A stretch of DNA of 64,000 nucleotides from Ulota crispa. Lineage: Eukaryota; Streptophyta; Bryopsida; Orthotrichales; Orthotrichaceae. The notes under the pieces were generated by a model. That model was not told the DNA's origin and searched no databases. It worked only from the letters and a program-made list of their open reading frames with translations. The stretch spans positions 19,802,002 through 19,866,001 of the forward strand of contig OY987242.1 in assembly GCA_963920765.1 (NCBI GenBank), written 5' to 3'. How positions within the stretch are numbered: position 1 is the first letter of the stretch; every line of letters starts with the position of its first letter. Shown piece after piece: positions 10,399 through 22,637 of this stretch. Both the position numbers and the translations under genes were made by a program.

Positions 10399-13300
10399 AG
10401 AGGCACTACTGTAATCCTTTCCGAGAGGAGCTCATGTGCTTGTCGTTGCAATTTATCTCGAAAGGGACTCGCAATCGGCTGCGGTGGAACTGAAGGCGCT
10501 GGAGTGGGGATCCGGTCGCGGGGACCCCTCGGGGGAGGCCGGTGCAGGTCGTGTGAATGGGGTCGGTTGCGACGGTGATTGCTGCGAATCATTCGTCCTC
10601 TGGGGTTTCGGGCTGCGACTGTTTTTATGTTGGGTTTGTTCATGAGCCGGTTTCAAAGTTCAGGGAAATCTGGTTATTACTGTATCGAGGCGTTTTTTTC
10701 AACACTTTCTACAGAAGGAAAACCAACCAACTTTTTCTCAAGCAACATCCGATTCTGTTATTAAAAAACTTACACGTCTAGAGTTGCAAAAAACTTCATC
10801 AAAGTTTCTTTGAGTGAAAAAATGTAGAGACACCACAAACCTACTTCTTTCATTCACCAACCTAGGCTTTAAAAATGCCGGGAGAAATCGCAATTTGTTT
10901 GCAGGAAAAAATTGTGCTGTAAGGTAGGAACACCCATAAGCGTCAGTGTCCCCATAACCGTCACTTCTAAAATTTTGGAAAATTTGTGGAAATGAATAGA
11001 TGTAATTACTATGATGTACAACATATGAACATGAAATCTTAGTGTTGATTATGGGTGCAATGGCAATTTGCTCTTTAAAAATTCACAACTTATTTTCACA
11101 ATATCCAAATAATACACTCAAAAGTGCAAACTCATTTTCTTTTGTTCCTAATAGGATCTTATAATTTACTAGTTGTTTATTAATAGTCATCATGTTCAAA
11201 ACCCTTAGTTTGACGTTTATGGGTGCTCCTACCCTTAGTAAAAAGGATTTCATTGAGAAACCAACAGACATTTCAAACCCGCGTTGGTCACCCTCAAATG
11301 CAAGAAAAATGATAAGATCGTCAGTATGTGCACGTTCATCTAGGGGAGCTATTGTCTAGTAGCGCAAGACACCATAAACTAACAAACTTTTGTCAAGTAC
11401 ATAACATTTAGTAGCCTGAAGAGAGGCTGCCTTTCCCTCTCTTCATGTATCATCCACAAACTTCATTTGACAAAAAAAAAAAAAAAAAAAAGAAAAAAAG
11501 AAAAAAAAAATTAGTAATAAATTTTCTGACATGGCTGGCCCTCACATCAACGTCTATGCACTAAATTGAGCCTCTCTTTCATAAACTCTCTGACAATTTT
11601 AGCCAAGTGTCCCCATAACTAAAGATGGATGTGGAATATTCCACACCATTTCATCTAGAGGGAGGCGCTGCCACCAAGCTCTACTAAACATTATGTAGTG
11701 GCCAACTTTAAATGCTATTATTCTTATTTTTTGACAAATTATAGTTTAAAATTGCTTTTGTAACTTTTATTCTAAGACTTTTGTGTTTCTAGACAACTTA
11801 TTTTGGAGTGTTATGAACAGCTTGTATAATTGTAAAGTCTTGGTTATTTTATGTTGTCTTGCACCATTGCACTCCTCAATGAGTTGACACTCTTTGTAAT
11901 TATAAGCAAGAAGGTCTTCAAATAAAAGTTATAAAAAAGATTAGAGATATTGTTTGCCAAAAAAAAGTTAGTAAAAATCAAAGTTGGTCACTTTTTGACA
12001 TTTTTGGCCAAAAGTTTGCTAGTTTACAGTGTCTTGCACCCTAACATTGGTGAGGATTATGTTTTTACAATTATTTTTGACAAAGAGGATTTTTTTGTAG
12101 TGTTAAGGTAGCTAGTGTGAAAATGAGATAAGGTTGTGGTGAAAATTAGCCCAAATATTAGCTAATTTTACAAGGCTTGCTCTTTCCCACTATTCTCCAT
12201 ATACTTGTAGAATATCCCTAGAAAGTTTATCTTCATCACATTTAGCTTGTAAATTCAAAGCACACACTTCCACTATTGATATGGAGCTACATTCTCAAAA
12301 AATATCCAAACCAAAAATTGCAAATTGCATTGAAAAGACCATCAAGTACACTTTACTAATGTATCAACCATTCAAAGAATGCCTATGAAATTACATGTGT
12401 ATAGAATGTTTTTTTTATAAACTATCTACCATTTAGTGTTACCACTAATAGTTTTTATTAATTACAACATTTATACTCTAAGGCATGCTAGCAAGAAGAA
12501 CTTCCATCATCTTTAAGACAAATATTCCCATGTTTCTTGAATGGTTCTGACTAATTCTTTTGTGTTTTGCAATAGCATCTCATCTTGAAAAGTGTCTTTT
12601 ACAATCTTCCATAATTTTTCAATGAAATCTAAGTCACACGAATTTGTAGAAAATAAAAAAAATTCATGCCATACACTTACCTCCAATCTACTGCAATGCC
12701 ATTTTTCGTAAATATAAGTTTCTCAAGGTTATTGTGAAGAAAATAAAAGTTACTCAAGTGAATTTCATAAATTATATCAACAAAGCTTTTACCTCTCTGT
12801 TTATCAAGTGGCAATATAACAAGAGAACACTTTTCTAAATGGGTAAATACACCTCATAATACTATTTATAAACGACCAAATATGAAAGATGGTACAGAAC
12901 AATTATATATAAAAAGGATCGTGTTGCTTTTGTCACACTTTCATTTGCTTTTATATCTTTCCAGTTTCAAATAAAAATTTGTTTGTCCATATCACATTCT
13001 TCCAATCAAATGCGAGCAAGTGCCATTGTTCTACCGCAAAATTAATGCTAATCTTGTCACCTTATAATTTTGACTAAGAACATTTTCTTTTTGTAGCAAT
13101 ATGGTTGGAGAATCCAATATTCTTCATTGCCTTTTTCAATGTGATGTAAGAAACCAACACGTGCATTTCATTTCTAATTGCAATAAGTAGTAGTCAATTT
13201 CAAGAATGAATATTAAACTTCTTTTTGTTACAAATATTTAGCTTTGGAGGCCTATTGCTTGAATGATTTCAATGGATGCACTGTTCCACGATCTTTAAAA

Positions 13301-14266
13301 TTACTCAAAATAATAAAAATTGTAGATTGTGTCAATTCGGATTTTTCTGCAATATGATGAATTGACATGACACTACTATGCATTCTAATCATGGTTGTTA
13401 GCCAAAAGATAAAATAGGTGGGCATGTAATTTGGACTACACAAGCAAGTATGTTTGTCCAATGTTGTGTTAAAGGTTTTGAACTAAAAAATGAAAGATCA
13501 TAATACTATTTAATACTCTTATTACATAACATGGCTTTAAATCTACATCTTGACTTTATGTTGGCAACCTTGTGTGTAACCAACATGTACAAAGTAAGTT
13601 TTTTTACCATTTATTCAAATGGACTATGAGTTGGCTATACTAAATAAACAATAGTTCAATCATACCTATGAGACAAAAGTGGGTAGACAATTTGTCCAAT
13701 ATGACAACCATGATTCCAACAAACACCTGTCTCTTTTGTCTTACTCAATACTCTAATCTTCATAGCTCTAAAGACCTTACACCATCAGTAAAATTGTTTT
13801 TTACAATCTAGAAATCTCACACATATACGAACTTGTACAACTTCTAAAATCTCACCAAAACACTTCATCAAAACATACACACAATGTATTCACAAGCTAT
13901 CACATTTTTTATCCTGAACATGTTTCGTAATAAGATGTTGTTGGAACTTTGCATAAGAAATTTTGATTGACAAAAATCTAAATGTTTTGGCGTAAGAAGC
14001 ATTGACATTGCCTTCACACTAAATTAGGTGCAAATACAACTTGCATTCTTATCAATGCTTTTCAGAATTCTCTAACAAATGACATTGAATCAAGTGCAAA
14101 TGCCATCCAATATAATCTAGATTTGATCATATAAGTGTAATGTATAAAATATGGCAGTCGAAACCGTGGCTTTACTTTTGGTGGCGGTCACAATTTGAGA
14201 ATGTGAATGTAACTTCTTAAGGGATATTGTACAACATCTTGCAACAGTGGTACAGACACCTTATTA
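10399..14266. other. Intergenic, no gene recognised
   Basis: The 10.4-10.66 kb stretch is unusually GC-rich for the region (CCGGTCGCGGGGACCCCTCGG area) and carries overlapping short frames on both strands without family resemblance. The rest is very AT-rich, with an A-rich tract at about 11469-11510. No exon-like structure was found. Confidence 0.45.
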
Positions 14267-14720
14267 CTGTAGTGTGACATGATTTTTTTTTTACTAATTG
14301 ATCAATGTCAAAGTTACAGTATTAGAAAAGATTAAGAAATAGATGCTAAACTTTGTGAAAATTCAGTAAGAGTTGTGTCCAAAACTTTCATAATAAAAGG
14401 TTAGCGGGTTGAAATTAATGAACCATTACCTTGAACCGTTAACAATAGAAACAAAACATGTTACACACAATCCACTTCCATAATTGCATATGACTAGTAC
14501 TGAACGTTATATTACTTAAACCCTTTTCACTTTTATGGTCCTTTGAAATTTGAAAAAACATAAAAAAAAATTACGACAAATGTACAAGATAATTTGTGAA
14601 ATAATCACATGATTACAAAATCAAAACCACCTTTAATCCACATAAATGTAAATGAACCACTCTGGGTGAAAAAAAGAAAAAAATCGTTTTTGCAAAAACA
14701 AAGGTTACGTCACACTACAG
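14267..14720. mobile_element. TA-flanked inverted-repeat element, CTGTAGTGTGAC termini
   Basis: The element is 454 bases. The left terminus is CTGTAGTGTGACATGA and the right terminus is its inverse, TTACGTCACACTACAG, with TA directly outside both ends (14265-14266 and 14721-14722). A TA duplication points to the Tc1/mariner superfamily in the broad sense. No transposase is encoded. Confidence 0.55.
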
Positions 14721-16095
14721 TATGTTGTTAAAAGAACTTTGCATAATATAGAGTGTAATAAGCATTTTCTTATCTTACATCAAAATTTTGTAATTCTTAT
14801 GCAATCTCAATCAAGCATATCAAATTTTAATTCTAGAAAACCAAAACCTCATTTTTGGTTAATTGTTTTATATAAATTTCATTGTTTTACATGATAATTG
14901 ATTGAAAATTATTGTTGATGAATTTGGAAGACTTGATTGCATGGATATGAAGGAAACACCCATATGCACATATTCCACTTTAAAAATATCCCACTTAGCA
15001 GTAAATGCATGACCTATGAAGAATTCAATGTGAGGCATGATATGACCAAAGTTTGTAAAATAGATATTTATTATATTTTAATTAAATTGGCATAGTAAAC
15101 TTTCCATCATACTCAAAGGTACCAACTTGATTCTGTAGTTTATGAGCCAAATAGAAAAATCTATCATCATGAGGAAACACCTATTTGACAAAACTTAGAC
15201 ATAGTAACTTCAACATTGAAATCTCTAAGAAGTGAATTTTGAAGCTTTTTCATAGATGCTTATTAAAAGCAAAAATGTACATATGGATATTTTCAACATA
15301 TCCATGCAACCAAACCTCAAAAATTCATCACTAATGTTTTTCAATCAAGTACCATGTAAAGCCATGGATATCATACAAAACTTTCACCAAAATATGGATT
15401 TTAGTTTTTGGAATTGAATTTTGGTATGTTTGATTGAGATTGCAGGTAAAATTTAAATATCACTGATGCAAAATAATAAAATGCCAAATGTACTCTATTT
15501 TATGTAAAGCTCTTTGAAAGGCATAATAGGGTTAACTCATACTTTCTTCCAAAAACTGTACAATACTATCTCATGAATGATATTTATCAACGCCCCATTT
15601 ACATTTGAGGTGAGAATTGAGAAGCCACAGAGAGCAAAGTTTCAGCCCATGTGAACCCCAAAAACTAAGAAGACCAAGCAATGGCATTTGATATTAGAGA
15701 TGTTCTTCCAAAGGACCAAAAAAAGAAAAATGAGGTGGATAACACTTTTGTTTTCCATGACAACAAAAGCACACAATACTTGGGTCCCTTGAAATTTGCC
15801 TCAGGCCCATCAAAAGAGAAAGACATGACTTAAACTCCAAGGGCCATTTGGTCAGAATCCTTTCAACCAATCATTTTTTGTCTTTTTAATTTATTATTTT
15901 TAAAATACTCTAAAAAAACAGGACTAAATTCTATGACCCCTAGTCTCATTTTACATTACGACCAAAAGCCATCGGGCTTCCAAAGGCAAGTCATGGCTCG
16001 TGAGGAATTAATTTTTCTTTAAGACTTCTCACCTCTAACTTAATGTCGGTAGGAGGCTCTAATTTGGAGTAGGCTCTAAAATGGATATTTATTAG
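14721..16095. other. AT-rich intergenic, nothing recognised
   Basis: No coding exon, RNA gene or repeat border could be supported here. Confidence 0.5.
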
Positions 16096-17344
16096 TTAAC
16101 CTCTAAAATTCTTTTGTGTTAAGAGTCCCACAACTGCTTCAAAATACTAGTCCCCAAATCAAGGTCAAAATTTTCATTGAAAATTATTTTTTAACAAATC
16201 CAACCATAGTATCCTTTGGTTGACTTGCACAAGTACATTGTCCCAAAATTTCAAAATGAATATCCCCACCAATTGCAAGACCAATGTGCTTAAATTTCAA
16301 AATGTAGGCTTTTCTAGTCCTTCCAGAAGGTGAAGTTTTGTTTTTCAAACTTTTTAGAGAAAAACCCGTATGTTTTATTTCTTGTGCAATTTTGGCAATA
16401 TGTTGGAAAATGTATTGAAAGCATATATAAAAAAATTAACCAAAAAAAATTGGATTCATTTTTACAAAAATTGTAAAGTGAAAGGTATTGATGAATGAAA
16501 GATATAACTAATATGCTAATAAGTTTTGGAAGAATTTGAAAATTGTTAATTCCAATGGTGAGAATGCTCTAACATATAATTAGTAACTTTAATTTTAATT
16601 TTTTAAAATTGAGAGTAAAAAATAACTTTATTTGTTTTTTCTACCCTCTTCCTACCTTCATTGCCCGCAAAATAAAAATCCTTTTAACTCTTACCTCATT
16701 ATTTGGAATTGAGTGATTCAATTTTTTTGAGAGGTATCAATCTATACAATTCTATAAAATTTAAAAAAAAATTAGAATATATTTTTTGCTGTCCAATTTG
16801 ACATTGAAATTGAAAAAACCTTCTAACTTTTGCATTACTTATTGGAATGACATGAAATAAAGCTTCACATGTAGATTATGATGAGTAGCATCCATCCTAA
16901 AAATTTCATGAAAAATTTCCAAATTATGAAATCAATAGAACTTGCCTGAGTTCTCATAAAGCCCAAAGTGGGCTCCTTGGTCCTTTAGGGGTTAACTAAA
17001 AGTGCTCATAACTTTCATCTCACTTATTGGAAATGAGTGATTCAAAGCTTCTCATGTATACGTAAACTCAAAGAACAAATTTCAGATTTTTTTTTTTTTT
17101 AAATGTAAATTTTAAAAAAGTTTTTGGGCTACTCAAACTGCCCAAACTCCCCAAATTTTCAGAAATTCATTTTTTACTTCTTCAAAAAATGTTGGAATGA
17201 TGAAAAAATTAGGTACCCATGTAGATACTTGAATTTCCCATCTTCCATAAAAGTTTCAAAAATCGCACAAAGTAGTTTAACCATAAGTACATGCCTAAAA
17301 TCCCAATTGTCTTTGGAATGAACAGTCAATCCTTTAGGGGTTAA
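16096..17344 (+). mobile_element. Composite of TTAA-flanked piggyBac-like elements (two right ends)
   Basis: Two right-hand termini of the family are present: CCTTTAGGGGTTAA ending at 16995 and again at 17344. The 16996-17340 interval aligns with the right part of the copy at 54551-55503 (shared TCATAACTTTCA, GTGATTCAAAG and TTAGGTACCCATGTAGA-type blocks). A possible left end is TTAACCTCTAAAA at 16096, but it is degenerate. The arrangement suggests two overlapping or truncated copies. Borders other than the two right ends are uncertain. Confidence 0.45.
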
Positions 17345-17451
17345 GTTCCATCATGATTGTGAACAATTATGAAAGCGGCTCCCCCAGTCATCAAAGAAAA
17401 ACGTGTGGCGATTCCATGTCAACAAAGTGGTGTAAGTTAGAACTAATACTA

Positions 17452-17920
17452 TTCCTTGGTACTCAGGGCTAGGGTTAGATGGCATGCTATTTTGGCTGGG
17501 GCCTGCGCCTGACACCCTGCCCAACCCCTGCCCGAACCATTTTCTCTCTCCTATCCTCTCCTCCTCAACTCTAACCTTCAATTTTTGAACTTGTGTTTGA
17601 GCCCCTTCACTTGCTATTGTGCTCCTTGAAACTTGGTTAGTAACTAGTTCATGAGCACATGAGTGAAAGAACCAGTTACGAACCAAGTTCCACGGAGCAC
17701 AATAACAAATGAAGAGGCTCAAACGCAAGTTCAAAAACTGAAAGTTAGAGTTGAGGAGGAGAGGAGGAGAGGAGGAGAGGAGGAGAGGAGGAGAGGAGGA
17801 GAGGAGGAGAGGAGGAGAGGAGAAGAAAGAAAATGGTTTGGGCAGGGGCTGGGCAGGGTGTCAAGCGCAAGCCCCAGCCAAAATGGCATGCCATCTAACC
17901 CTAGCCGGTACTCGATACTT
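17452..17920. repeat. Large imperfect hairpin with polypurine arm
   Basis: The left arm (about 17452-17645) and right arm (about 17660-17920) are inverse copies. GGGTTAGATGGCATGC on the left pairs with GCATGCCATCTAACCC on the right. TTCAATTTTTGAACTTG pairs with CAAGTTCAAAAACTG-type sequence, and the centre is near 17650. Both arms translate to similar short peptides, which is a consequence of the duplication. The right arm carries an expanded AGGAGGAG repeat that the left arm lacks. Confidence 0.7.
17753..17823 (+). repeat. 8-base AGGAGGAG tandem repeat
   Basis: About nine copies of an 8-base purine unit lie in the right arm of the hairpin. The opposing arm has only a short pyrimidine stretch at the matching place (near 17555-17575), so the array expanded after the inverted duplication formed. 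Confidence 0.8.
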
Positions 17921-17944
17921 GTGGAAGCAAAAACCCCATATTAA

Positions 17945-18037
17945 GCAGATATGAAGTTGTCAGTTATATATAGAGTGTATCTAGACTTTAGGCTAGTCCA
18001 GATACACTCCATAAATAACTAACAACTCCATATCTGC
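17945..18037. mobile_element. 93-base hairpin flanked by TTAA on both sides
   Basis: It starts GCAGATATGAAGTTGTCAGT and ends with the near inverse, ACTAACAACTCCATATCTGC. TTAA occupies 17941-17944 and 18038-18041, the second being shared with the larger element next to it. Its termini are not CCC, so it is not simply a deleted copy of the neighbouring family. Kolobok elements also duplicate TTAA and are an alternative source. Confidence 0.55.
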
Positions 18038-18951
18038 TTAACCTCTAAAGGACCATTGTCCCTTCGAGGGACAAATGGGATTTTGGGCAAGTACCTACGG
18101 CCTCAATTTTTGTCCTAATGTTTTGAAACTTTTTTTGAAGATAGGAAAACACATTAGCTTTTGGGGAGTATAATTTTTATTCCAATTGATGCCAGGGAGC
18201 AAAAGTTATACCCAAATAAGCACAAATTTGGGGACGAGGGGCAGCAAAAAAAATCTTATAAAAACTTGAATTTTTTTTTCTTATAGATAATATCTTTATC
18301 TACATCTAAAGCTTTGATTCATTCCATTTGGACTAGTTATGAGAAAGTTATGGACAATCTTGTTTTTTGGGCAACTCAAGCATCTTCTTGAAAAAATAAC
18401 TTATAAACTTCATTTTTGAATGCGGGTTTAACTTTTTTTCAAAAAAAATTGTTGGAGAGGGTGAAGTTTGCTTTCTAGAACATTCTCACCATTGGGATTA
18501 TTGCATTTCAATTCCATTGCAAGGTTATTAGCAATTTAAGTAAATGTTCAATCTCATACCTTCTTCTACCTAATGTTTTTTTAAAGAATGAAAATTAAGT
18601 ATTCTATTTTTAAAAAATCCCAAGATTCCCAACTCAACTTCCCACCATGCAAAAATAGAATTCCAAACTCTGTGGTGCAAAAGTTTTAAGTTAAAAATGT
18701 TCAAAGCTAAAAAATCTAATCAAGCAAGGTGCAAAAAAAGTTGTTTTTTACTTTTTAAATGCAAATATCTTCCAATCTGTGCAGTCAAGTTATTGAGTTT
18801 TGTATGACACATTCCTATAATAGTCTAGCACAAGATCCTACAATCAGATATGCAAAATGCGTGATTTTCAAACTTTTTTACTCTTTGCCATAGAGGTGGC
18901 AGTTTTGAGTGTCTTTTGACAAAATAAAGGCCATGGTCCTTTAGGGGTTAA
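18038..18951 (-). mobile_element. TTAA-flanked piggyBac-like non-autonomous element, copy E
   Basis: The element is 914 bases. It begins TTAACCTCTAAAGGACCATT and ends ATGGTCCTTTAGGGGTTAA, with TTAA at 18038-18041 and 18948-18951. It is an inverse-orientation relative of the 1682-2535 element over its full length. The sequence outside the hairpin and this element is a perfect palindrome, AAACCCCATA-TTAA-TATGGGGTTT, once the inserts are removed. No transposase frame is present. Confidence 0.7.
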
Positions 18952-19997
18952 TATGGGGTTTCAATGGAGATGAGCGCACAAGTGTCTTGCGATTTGCTTT
19001 GAAGAAAGCGATTCAACGGTTTGGAAGATTGGAAGATGCTCTCTTTGGTTCTTGGTGTACTGCCGATTTTCTTTGCCGTGACTTTTCTGCAATGAATTAT
19101 CGGATCCTAAGAACTGTACCACCGGTTTGTTTCTTTGGACAGAATGTCTGTACAGTACATCCAGATAGAGAAACACGCAAACTAGCACTCAAATGTCAAT
19201 CTAGAAACCAAAAACTTGAAGAGAAAATACACAGATTCCCGTATCGCAGCAGCTTTCACACGTCGGGATAGCATTCTTTTACCGCTTTCTCTAAAGAATT
19301 ACTGTAGCACAACTTCTTCTTTTTTCATTGATCTTTATTCCAGATAGCGGGTGGCAATGCCCTGATTTTGGGCAAAAAGCATTTGACCATTTTAGCAATA
19401 AGCAGACTGGGGAAATGGAATGGAGTTTTATCACCATATCCAACGAATTTCATTATTTATAAACGAGTGTGTCCCAATTTTTCAATGCAAATTAGGAGGT
19501 AAAATTCCATTGGGTTGTCCCACTTGGTTGAAAGCGATACTGGGGAACCGCGAAGTGAGACTTCGACTATTCTTTCCAAGAGTTAGCTAAAAGAAGGTTG
19601 TGAAACACTGCATCTTTGCCAAAAGGATGCGTGAGCGCGTGATGCACAGTGTTTTTTTAAGCTTTTGTCAAGGTAGAGCGACTTGCACCTCAGAATGCGC
19701 GCAGGTTTAGAAAAATTGGCTAATATTGGATTGAAGGAATGATGTGTGCATGTTCATTCAATTTTTTTACTAATATAAGTAACTTTCATCCAAAAGCTAG
19801 CAAATTGTGTATTTGCTCAAGGAGGCATTTGGTGATTTCATCCACTTTTTGAGCTGAATTTTCTAGTGTATTGGTAGCCAGATAGTTTTTCAGGTAAGAA
19901 TTAGGCAAAAATTCACTAATAATAAGAACACTAGTGATGCACACCCAAATTAGGAAAGGGTCAAGGAGTGACTATTTTGGGTAATTTCCGGCATGTA
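18952..19997. other. Intergenic; contains a dispersed repeat shared with 33.8-35.0 kb
   Basis: No gene was recognised. The interval 19660-19960 shares blocks with 33825-33865 (GGTAGAGCGAC followed by GCACC) and with 34905-35050 (CTTTCATCCAAAA, GATTTCATCCA). This suggests fragments of one dispersed repeat of unknown class. Confidence 0.4.
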
Positions 19998-20886
19998 CAG
20001 TACCCTCAAGAAAGTCTTGCAACCCCTTTGTGAAGCCTTGCAAATTTTCTCCTTTATTTCTATAGTAAAAGTGATTCTATCAAAACTATCATATCAAATG
20101 TATTGCTTTATAGAACCTTCACCAACATATGAAATTTCAATGTCTAAATATAAAAAGTCTATTTTTGGTGAATTATTATTATTATTATTATTTTTGGCTT
20201 CACATAAAAATTAATTGAAAGATATATGTGATGATTTTTTAACATTTGATTGCACAAATATATAGGAAACATCATTGTTCACATCTTTTGTATTACAAAT
20301 ATGCACACTATGTAGGTAGAAATTTCCTCTAGGTGGTTATATAGCTTATAATATGTTTTCCAATTTTCTTTCATAAAATTTAAGGCTAAAGAAGTCAAAC
20401 TCGTGTTATAGTAGGTTTCTACATTTCTATAGCTTTCTAATGATACCTTACTTGATTATGTTTGTTGAAGTGTTAGCCTACTATAACATGAGTTTGATTT
20501 CCATAACCTCAAATTTGTATGAAAGAAAATTAGAAAACACATTATAGCCTCATAGAGGAAAATTCTACCTACATAGTGTGCATATTTGTAATACAAAAGA
20601 TGTGAACAATGATGTTTCCTATATATTTGTGCAATCAAATGTTAAAAAATCATCACATATATCTTTCAATTAATTTTTATGTGAAGCCAAAAATAATAAT
20701 AATAATAATAATTCACCAAAAATAGACTTTTTATATTTAGACATTGAAATTTCATATGTTGGTGAAGGTTCTATAAAGCAATACATTTGATAGGATAGTT
20801 TTGATAGAATCACTTTTACTATGGAAATAAAGGAGAAAATATGCAAGACTTCACAAAAAGGTTGCAAGACTTTCTTGAGGGTACTG
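19998..20886. mobile_element. 889-base TA-flanked foldback with CAGT termini (Tc1/mariner-like)
   Basis: Two arms of about 410 bases are nearly identical inverse copies around a short loop near 20435-20455. The left end is CAGTACCCTCAAGAAAGTCT and the right end is its exact inverse. TA sits outside both (19996-19997 and 20887-20888). A (TTA)n tract at about 20172-20193 is mirrored by (AAT)n at about 20693-20713. Each arm carries a matching open frame of about 60-70 codons, a duplication artefact with no transposase motif. The CAGT start with TA duplication is typical of Tc1-type ends. A further CTAAAG-variant end directly to the right (20889-20905) suggests a second, truncated copy. Confidence 0.75.
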
Positions 20887-21311
20887 TATAGTACCCTAAA
20901 GAAAGAGAATGTAAGTCCCTCTTATGGGATTCAAAGAAGTTAATACAATAAACAATATGATGGGCATTTTATCCTCATATTGTTGGTATGCAATCCTCAT
21001 GCAATCCTAATCAAGAGACCAAATTTCAATTACTAAAAATATAAATCCTATTTTTGGTAAATTATTTTGTGTAAAAATCATGGTATTACAAGAAAGTTGA
21101 TTAAAAAACATTGGTGATGAATATTTGAGATTTGATTGCATGGATATGTAGGAGACATCTATAAGCACATCTTTATTTTGAACAAATATTTCAAAAAAGT
21201 TTCAAAGTTCCTTCTGTAGAGATTTTAATGTTAGGGTGATCATGACCAAATTAGTAAAATACATATTTCTTCATGGAAATTGAAAAATGAACACTACAAT
21301 AGGGGCACATT
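20887..21311. other. AT-rich intergenic
   Basis: It starts with a partial second terminus of the foldback on its left (AGTACCCTAAAGAAAG). Nothing else was recognised. Confidence 0.45.
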
Positions 21312-22035
21312 TTAACCCCTAAATGCACAAGGCCTTTTTTGAGCTTCTAGGAATTTGCTCTAACTAAACAAAAAGCCAACATTTTGATAAGTTGTATCAA
21401 TTTTGTTTAAATTGTAATTGTACAAATTCAAACTAGATATGTTAAACATCACATAGGAAACAAAAATACAACAATACCACTTATGGATTGAAAGATTATA
21501 ATGTTTAATCGAGAGGGTATTAAAACTTGCAAAAATGACTTCAAGTCTTTCAATCCTCTTTTCACATGTCAAATCTAAATTGTTGGTTACCAAAAAAATA
21601 TGAGGTTAAAGGACAAAATATACATAACTCCAATCAATTTATGGCATTTCAAAATCTCTTTTACAAATTTCTAAAATGAATTTCTAGTGTGATTTTTTCT
21701 CCAAGATTTAGTGTATTTGAGGCTCATTTTCATGAGCTCTCAACACTAAAAAAGTCAAGATTGCAGTGAACACCCTTGCACAAAATCTTGAATAAGAAAT
21801 TCACAATCAATAATTTTCAAAATTGGATTTTTTATGCTAAAACTAGACTTCAAAAAGAATAATTCTAAAATACTAATTAATAATTTTCAAAATTGGATTT
21901 TTTATGCTAAAACTAGACTTCAAAAAGAATAATTCTAAAATACTAAATACTATAAATAGTATCTTAGCTAGGTTTTATTAAACTTCAAAATATTGTCGGC
22001 ACCAAAATGTGGTGCCTTGGGCATTTAGGGGTTAA
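21312..22035 (+). mobile_element. TTAA-flanked piggyBac-like non-autonomous element, copy F
   Basis: The element is 724 bases, from TTAACCCCTAAATGCACAAG to TTGGGCATTTAGGGGTTAA. The interior from about 21440 to 21800 is homologous to the copy at 57708-58352, sharing CACTTATGGATTGAAAG, TATAATGTTT and AGTCTTTCAATCCTCTTTT. The right end lies about 600 bases upstream of the DUF1475 start codon. No transposase frame is present. Confidence 0.7.
21811..21946 (+). repeat. 70-base direct tandem duplication
   Basis: Two successive copies begin TAATTTTCAAAATTGGATTT at 21811 and 21881 and are identical for about 66 bases. They lie inside the TTAA-flanked element. The related copy at 57.7-58.3 kb shows only one, so the duplication is specific to this insertion. 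Confidence 0.85.
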
Positions 22036-22637
22036 TATCTTTCTTGTCAATAGAAATAGTGCAACTTTTCCACCTTGGGATCCACATAAAGGAAAAGAGG
22101 GGGATCTAGAAGTTGGAGGCGGGCCTTGCATTTTACTCAAAACTCAAGACGGGACTGATTCTCTTGCACAGCAGCAGTCTGCAAAGTGAAAGGTAGGTTT
22201 CTGGTATCGCTTGGCTAGTGTGGCGACACCGAGGCCAACTTCCATCGCCGAAGCTTTCATCCACAATCTTCATCTATCGCCATTGAAGCAACAGCCTTTC
22301 CAGTCGACACTTGCGAAACATTGCAACAAGTCTTGGATCGTGGATACCTCGATTTCTCGTGTGCATCTGCGCCACAATTGACAAAGGTGCTGCTCTACTG
22401 ATCAGGTATGAAAAAGCCTGGTCTTATGGTGTGAGTGTGCTGTAATAACCGATTCTTCAGCACTGTTTTCAAAATATATGGCTACAGTAGTGATCAGGTG
22501 TCATTGCGTTCCATGCTTGTTCCACTTGCAGGATCGTTGCTAGCACATGGTTTCCATTCTCTGAGTGAATGCAGTCGTTGTAATCTGATAGCTTCGGCGC
22601 CCTTGCAAACAGCAGGTGGGAAAACTTTGATCGAACC
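22036..22637 (+). promoter_or_regulatory. Probable promoter and 5' leader region of the DUF1475 gene
   Basis: This is the interval between the TTAA-flanked element and the start codon. It is richer in GC than the sequence to its left, as expected for a plant 5' leader. No TATA box or other named element can be asserted. The call rests on position only. Confidence 0.3.

Noticed and set aside
17663..17954. Arg/Gly/Glu-rich repetitive protein
   Set aside because: It is the translation of the 8-base purine tandem repeat within a hairpin.
19993..20867. Two near-identical 65-73 codon proteins on opposite strands
   Set aside because: They are mirror copies produced by the foldback arms, not a duplicated gene.
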